A stretch of 64,000 nt of DNA, taken from Panagrolaimus kolymaensis. Lineage: Eukaryota; Nematoda; Chromadorea; Rhabditida; Panagrolaimidae. Positions 58,498 to 64,000 of the stretch are shown one piece after another. Location: the NCBI GenBank assembly GCA_028622995.1, contig JAJQJQ010000017.1, positions 2,046,001 through 2,110,000 on the forward strand, in the 5' to 3' direction. The position numbers and the translations under genes were made by a program. Numbering within the stretch: the first letter of the stretch is position 1; each line of letters begins with the position of its first letter. The notes below the pieces were generated by a model that saw only the letters and a list, made by a program, of their open reading frames with translations, searched no databases and was not told the origin of the DNA.

Positions 58498-59839
58498 TCA
58501 GCTTAATCCAACGTCCATGGACATCATCACAAGAAAACCGCCAATAGCGGCTGCTGATGCCATTTTTTCATTTCCATTTCGACCCGCTTCATGTATTAAA
58601 CTATCGAACACAACGTACATCATCGCTCCAGCGGCGAAAGATAAAGCATATGGAAGGACAGGTTCCATTAATATAACTAAGGTAGCACCTAATACAGCAG
58701 CAATGGGTTCAACCATACCACTTAATTGACCGTAAAAAAATGCTTTCCACTTTGGATAACCAAATCCAGCTAATGGTAAACTCACTGCTAATCCTTCAGG
58801 GCTTAAAATGTGAAAGATATATATAAGCATAAATAAGCGATAGTGTATTTTAAACTTACAAATTCTGAAGGCCAATTCCAAGAGCGAGATTAAAAGCTTT
58901 TTCAAATGTGGCAACGGGAGTTTTACCAATGGAACCAAAGCCAACACCAACAGCCATACCTTCGGGGATATTATGAACCGTGACGGCCGTAATCAACAAC
59001 ATTAATCTTCGCCATGATACTGAATAATTTTGGGAATCTGTACTTGGATCATCTCGAACATTGATTGAACGGTCCACCACCGAAGAATGTGGGTCAGCAA
59101 TCATCCTAGAATGGGAAGAACGGGTTCTATGACGCAATTCAGCGGAATTTGAATACCGTTGATTTGAAGCTGCATCATTGTGGTCATTAGAATGACGCGG
59201 CTTGCCTACATCCGAATGTTGATTAGAATGTTCTGTTAAGTGATCGATAATAGATAATTCTTTGTTAACACAGCTGCAAAAAATTGTTTTAAAAAGTGAA
59301 AATAAATAACATATAAAACTAACGAAGGAATGAAATGATCGGAAAGTTCAACAAAGCCGGCACCTATGGCTAAAAGTTAAAAAAAAATGCATTGTAATCC
59401 TGAGATAAAAAAATGCAATTAATTTCTTACCAAATCCAATAGCAACAGGCAAAAAGGCCCATTGCTCAAATTTATTTTCAGCAATTTCTATGGCTGGTGC
59501 TAAAAATGGCTTGAAGATGTCGCCTATTTCAAAATTTTATGTATCACTCACCAAGGAGACTCCAGAAACTCGCAGCTAAAAAAAGTATGCTATAGAAAAC
59601 TCAAAGATGCAAAAAGTATGTTGATACCTGTCATTACACCAGCTGCAAAACCTAAACTTACATCTAAAAATTGAATGACAGTAAGTAAGGTCAGATATTT
59701 AAAAAAAAGATAACCAACCAAGAATCTTTTTACTTCCCGATGGCAAAATGAACACTAAAGCTGCTCCAAGAGCTGTAACAAACCATGTAAATAATGAAGC
59801 AAACAAAGCTTGCAACACCGGATCATATCCGGTAATCAT
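58498..59839 (-). CDS. SLC39A11: ZIP-family zinc transporter, SLC39A11 (ZIP11)
   Basis: Six or so exons. The N-terminus [20 protein letters not shown] runs into TM1-TM3 ([30 protein letters not shown]). The long intracellular His/Ser-rich loop ([20 protein letters not shown]) is typical of ZIPs. TM4 holds the metal motif [18 protein letters not shown] and TM5 the second half-site [13 protein letters not shown]. The end [20 protein letters not shown] and MSMDVGLS match ZIP11, the gufA-type subfamily, which imports zinc into the cytosol from Golgi or other stores. A tiny exon (TAASFWSLL) is split by two short introns. The stop is directly downstream of GLS. Confidence 0.93.
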
Positions 59840-60839
59840 TTTGTAAGTTTATCTATCAATCCTAAAGATAGGCAATTAAGATATGTATTATTATAAAAAT
59901 GAAATTATTTTTAACATCTAACAAATTAAAAAATATGATAGAGGATAAAAATGCTTAATCTCAATTGATAAGAAAATTTGATTAATGTTTTAATCTTAAA
60001 GAAAATGAAGCAGAAAAGCTCCAAATCATTTGGATTACATCGAATCAAAAAAAATAAAATTAAATTATGCAATTAACTAGAGAAGAAAAGGTGTTATTTA
60101 TTAATTATTTTGAAAATCAGTAAAAATTAAACAAATAATACTTTTTAATACAGTACTCATACATATCCAGTAGCCTATGGTTATGTGTGACAATTTATTT
60201 AATGAAAGATTTAATTAAACATTTTGATTTTGTAAATCATCTAACGACTATAAAGCCTTGGTTGGAAAGAAATAAAATATCAACCGATTGAATTTGTTTC
60301 GTAAAAGAAAAGAAAAAGCGGACTAAATGGAAGAAAAGAAGAAAACCACAAAACCGTTAGCGATGATGCTGTTGTTGCTTCAGCATTGTGTTGGCATATG
60401 TATGTAATTGTGTATATACATACATATGTGGTGGGGGAATAAATGACGCTTGGCCAACAACCATTTATTGTTGTTGCTGCTTTTTTCTTTGATGCAGTTA
60501 TTTTTTTTGGATTTGTTGTTTACTGATATTTTTTTCACAATTTCCTCATCCATAAATAAACATTTTTTATAATGAAAAGTTTTTGACCGCTAACTATCAC
60601 CATCTCTTTCCTCGCTACCTTTTTTCGCTGATTTTGAAATCATCCAACCTTTTTTTTCTCTCGCGTCATTTTATCGCGTTGCTTTGAATGACTCATCAAT
60701 ATTTTTCTTTCTAAATATAAAAAAGTGAATATTTCAGTTTCGACGTTTCTTTTTCTTGAAACCCAACTAATTCTTTTTATAAGATTGCTTTTTCTGCTTC
60801 AACCAAAAAGTTCTTATAATTTTACAGCAACGGAATAGA
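59840..60839. promoter_or_regulatory. divergent intergenic ZIP11 / CHMP1
   Basis: One kilobase without a gene. It includes a short TATACATACATATG microsatellite-like stretch (about 60410-60430) and T-runs; a TTTTACAG at about 60822-60829 just before the CHMP1 start is a possible trans-splice acceptor. Confidence 0.4.
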
Positions 60840-61531
60840 ATGTCTGCTCTCGATAGTAAGTTTTTGTTTTAATTATTTTAAAAAATAATTCATCCTTTTA
60901 TAGCTCATTTGTTTAACTTGCGTTTTGCTGCTAAAGAACTTCAACGTAGTTCCAAGAAATGCGATAAACAAGAAAAGGAAGAAAAGAATAAACTTGTTAC
61001 TGCTTTAAAGGTAAAATTTTGTTTGATTTAACTGTGGTTTAATTGTATATATATTTTTAGAAAGGAAATCGTGATGTTGCTCAAATTCATGCCGAAAATG
61101 CTATTAGAAAAAAGAATGAGTCGTTAAATTATCTTCGAATGTCTGCTAGAATTGATGCTGTTGCTGCTCGAGTCCAAACTGCAGCCACTCAAAAGCGCGT
61201 TACTCAATCAATGTCTGGTGTGGTTAAAGCAATGGAATCCGCTATGAAATCAATGAACCTTGAAAAAGTTCAAAATCTTATGGATCGTTTTGAAAGAGAC
61301 TTTGAAAATCTTGATGTCCAATCCGCAACTATGGAAAGCTCTATGAATGCTACAACAACCCTTAATGCACCTCAACATCAAGTTGATGCTCTTATTCAAG
61401 AAGCTGCTGATCAAGCTGGAATCGAAGTCGGTATGGAAATGCCTACTGCAAATACAGCCTCTATTGGAACAAAACAACCTGTGGCAGAAAACGATGAACT
61501 CACAAAGCGTCTAGCAGCTCTACGTCAATAA
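60840..61531 (+). CDS. CHMP1: ESCRT-III protein CHMP1 (DID2)
   Basis: Three exons give about 200 residues, the standard length. The basic N-terminal half (THLFNLRFAAKELQRSSKKC, AQIHAENAIRKKNESLNYLR) forms the ESCRT-III core hairpin. The acidic C-terminal half carries ATMESSMNATTTLNAPQHQV and ends NDELTKRLAALRQ, a MIT-interacting motif (MIM1) that recruits VPS4. CHMP1/DID2 regulates ESCRT-III disassembly in multivesicular-body sorting and abscission. The first exon is only 16 bp of coding sequence (MSALD...), so the start could be missed by gene finders. Confidence 0.96.
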
Positions 61532-61694
61532 ATAAAAATTTCATCATTTGCTTTGTCTAAATTTGTATTAACAGGTTCACGATGTATTGATTTTTTCTCT
61601 TATTGTATTTTTTTCTTCTTTATTTGACAGCAAAAAACTCATGTAAAAACAATCTTTGTATATAAATAAACAAAACAGTAAAAAAAAGTAGGAT

Positions 61695-62895
61695 CTAATT
61701 AAATTTGAGCTCGGAAATATGCTTTTTAATTTGTTCATAAAGAGAATGTTGCTTTTCAGTTTCCTTAATTGCAGCAATAATCATAGCAACATCAGAATCA
61801 TTTGTGAGTTTTAAAAGATCTTTAAGTGCTGTACAAGAAACAAATATGCTACGATATCTTTCCATTGTTCGTTTACTTTGACGTTCAATAACCTTTGCAT
61901 CATGTTGTTCTTCTAAAAGAGTTGCTTTCTTTTCACCTAATTTTTCAAAGCGTTCTTCCACATTTTCAACTTCTTCCTCCAAATTGTTTATTTTACGACG
62001 TAATTTTCTGTATTCTTCTTCTCTGCGACGATTAAATTCTTTAAATTCATCAGTAAAAATTTCAAAATTAAGTTTTTTTGAAGCCAAAGCTTTTTTGGTT
62101 GTTGTTTTCAAAGTTGTGATAGACTTTTTTTGAGATCGAGATTGTTTAGGAACATCATGAGGATTTAAACGACCACCTTTAACGTCTTCTTTCATTTCTG
62201 AAAGTGGATGAGGTTCACAACAAAATAGATAGTGCAAAAAAGAATTATGATATTTAACTTTATGGAGCTCAGAGCCTTAAATTTTTTAAAGTTTAATCTC
62301 GTAAAAAAAGAAATTAGGGCGGTTTTCAGAGAAGAGATTCCCATAATTTCTAAAATGGTTGTTTTTCCTATTTCAGAAAAACTCCAGCCTATTTTTTCAT
62401 GATCACTTTAATCCGAATTATTAAATGTAAATTAAGTAAAAGTCTTACGTAAGAAATTTTTGTAATTATCCGTTTGACGGTAATCATCCATTTTCTTATC
62501 ATACTCTTTCTTAGCTTCTGTCGATGCATCGTCGTATGGCTGAAATCATATCAGCATTAAGTTTGAATAAATATCTTTCAATCTTACTTTACGTTCTTCA
62601 GGGGTCATTTTGTGCCAATCTTGCGACATTATTTTTATTACATCTCCAAGTGAAACACCAACATGCTTGTTTATGTATTCAGTTGATTTATGCTTCATGT
62701 AGAAATTGAACTTAAAGAAGTTATGATTATTAAAGGGAAAACTCGAAAATTAAAATTATCCATACTGATGTGGTTGGACGTCTAGGAGCATGGGGATCGA
62801 TAACTCTGGGCTAAAAAAATCTTTTCGATTATAATTTTAAATCCAAGGAGGAAACTAACTTTTCGATGCTTTTTTGGTTTATTTTCGTCATCCAT
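61695..62895 (-). CDS. HMG20A: HMG-box protein, HMG20A/HMG20B-like
   Basis: Five exons. After a Lys-rich start (MDDENKPKKHRK) comes an HMG box: VIDPHAPRRPTTSFNFYMKH, GVSLGDVIKIMSQDWHKMTP, EERKPYDDASTEAKKEYDKK. The long last intron probably ends at a CACTTTCAG (near 62178), giving NFLQMKEDVKGGR in frame. The C-terminal half is a coiled coil (EFKEFNRRREEEYRKLRRKI, NNLEEEVENVEERFEKLGEK) followed by VSCTALKDLLKLTNDSD, as in HMG20A and BRAF35. These are components of CoREST/LSD1-type chromatin complexes. The frame upstream of that acceptor (CCEPHPLSE) is probably intronic. Confidence 0.85.
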
Positions 62896-63337
62896 TTTTT
62901 ATAAAAAGAAATGAAAGCTTTAAAAAAAATTAAGAATTGCTTTATAAATATTTTTTCATAAAACTGGAAAATATATTTTTTTAGAAAACTTCTTTGGCCT
63001 TGTGGTTGGTCATTCGCTTTAGGAATTTGATTTATAGACCACGTAGCCTCATTTTTATTTTTCCTTACATAATCTTTATTCAAAGAGCTACTTCTTTATA
63101 TTAAATTTTTCCATTTTATAAAACACAGCTCACCATACTTCCATATCCTGCTTTACAGTATTAGAACATATTTATTATTAGCTGCTTTCCTTACATTTTC
63201 TTCTTAACATTTTCATAAATATTTTAAATCTGAAAGGACTTAAAGAAGGAATGTTATAACCTTTTATTATTATTATCAACCAACAACGTAACGTGTCGTC
63301 TTTTGAGCTTTTACACTTTTGATTAAAATATAGAAAG
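62896..63337. promoter_or_regulatory. divergent intergenic HMG20 / ZnT5
   Basis: About 440 bp of A/T-rich DNA between head-to-head genes; no gene or clear site is seen. Confidence 0.4.
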
Positions 63338-64000
63338 ATGTTAGCTAACGATATTTTAAAAGCTGATCATCGAAAATCGAAGGCCCCTACTTCTTTTACG
63401 TAAGAATTAATTTAAAAAAATAATATTATTTAGGATTTGATTATTTTAGATCCGCTACCCAATTTGTATTTTTATTAGTTGGAAAGCTTTCAAAATGTAT
63501 AGGTATTTTCGGAATTGGAAGTTTAGCAAAACAAGTTCATGTTGTAAGCTTACTTTTTGTAATGCGATTAATGTAAGTTTCTCTAGAGTTTTCTATTATT
63601 GATAATATAATAATTATTTTTAAATTTATAGTTCTGGTTCTATTTTATTACCATTACAAAAACCATGTACTTCTGGTAATACGATAAGAAGGGCTTTACA
63701 CGTTCGAATAGGTCAATTGGCATTTTTAAATATTTTGATTGAACTTTTATGGTTTTATGGAATCACTTTATGTGGACCTTTAAGGGCTATTCTCGTCTTT
63801 GAATTAAATCCTAAAATTATTGCAATTGCTTTAGAAGTTTTATTTTTTGGAAATCGATCACCTTCTCAAGTGCGTGGAATTTTTATGCTTGCAGTTGGAG
63901 CGCTTGCTCTTATTGTTATGGATGAAGATTCCACTGTTGAACTCAATCATGGTTAGCATATACATATCTTTTTACTTTTATTTTGTATTAAAACCTCAAA
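63338..64000 (+). CDS. SLC30A5: zinc transporter ZnT5-like (SLC30A5), 3' partial
   Basis: Three or four exons of the N-terminal part are in the window. The start MLANDILKADHRKSKAPTSF leads into hydrophobic helices (FVFLLVGKLSKCIGIFGIGS). The conserved stretch IELLWFYGITLCGPLRAILV matches the unusual extended N-terminal TM domain of ZnT5 ([20 protein letters not shown]), which ordinary cation-diffusion facilitators lack. Then MLAVGALALIVMDEDST follows. The frame reaches TAG just after a GTTAGC donor near 63954, so the real gene very likely continues past the window. ZnT5 with ZnT6 loads zinc into the Golgi and early secretory pathway. The catalytic CDF domain is not included. Confidence 0.85.

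Noticed and set aside
62186..62280. in-frame extension of the last HMG20 exon (CCEPHPLSE region)
   Set aside because: A strong CACTTTCAG acceptor joins the HMG box to MKEDVKGGR in frame; the extension is better read as intron.

Overview
The window is eukaryotic nuclear DNA, very AT-rich and gene-dense, with short introns (mostly 35-80 bp) bounded by GTAAG/GTTAG donors and TTTTAG/TTTCAG acceptors. Protein similarities recalled from memory fit animal, and specifically nematode, orthologues: an acyl-protein thioesterase, a MGAT2/GLY-20 enzyme, tandem sideroflexins, a DDX41/SACY-1 helicase and a perfect nematode-style X-box. Compact same-strand gene runs with ~100 bp gaps look like nematode operons. 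I cannot name the species. No tRNA, rRNA, spliced-leader RNA or CRISPR array was recognised. Exon coordinates come from reading splice signals by eye, so gene spans are firmer than individual exon edges. Wherever a protein is described as spliced, introns are excluded.

Layout. 1-8.5 kb: the end of a NUDT18-like Nudix hydrolase, two unrecognised genes, a four-TM protein, SNX3, a kelch-repeat protein and an acyl-protein thioesterase with an N-terminal hydrophobic anchor. 8.9-16.5 kb: TM9SF4, DDX41 and MGAT2. A gene-poor stretch (16.5-18.4 kb) follows, then a secreted proline/glutamine-rich protein, an S28 serine peptidase, the DDX11/CHL1 helicase and NCBP1 (18.4-28.5 kb). 29-36 kb: two tandem sideroflexins, RPL21, UQCR10, a small membrane protein and a RING-TRAF protein. 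36.5-45.4 kb is the mobile-element zone, interrupted by a WD40 gene (probable dynein-2 intermediate chain with an X-box) and an unrecognised single-pass membrane protein. 45.6-64 kb: PGD, an operon-like run (HBS1, class 3 lipase, cysteine-peptidase-like protein, ERLEC1), MRPL24, a ZIP11 zinc transporter, CHMP1, HMG20 and the start of a ZnT5 zinc transporter.

The most unusual content is the mobile DNA. Three families end at TTAA: a 191-bp palindromic MITE (two copies differing at about two positions), a 1.27-kb inverted-repeat element that abuts one MITE copy, and a 4.4-kb element with ~0.85-kb terminal inverted repeats. The 4.4-kb element encloses two divergent genes, a two-TM glycoprotein-like protein and a C2H2 zinc-finger protein, and no recognisable transposase. 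A fourth, 227-bp hairpin element sits inside one arm of the 1.27-kb element; the mirror arm preserves the empty site and shows a TA target duplication directly.

Functionally most genes are housekeeping: RNA metabolism (NCBP1, DDX41, HBS1), chromatin and DNA (DDX11, HMG20), secretory and endosomal pathways (SNX3, CHMP1, TM9SF4, MGAT2, ERLEC1), mitochondria (SFXN, UQCR10, MRPL24), pentose phosphate (PGD) and zinc transport (ZIP11, ZnT5).
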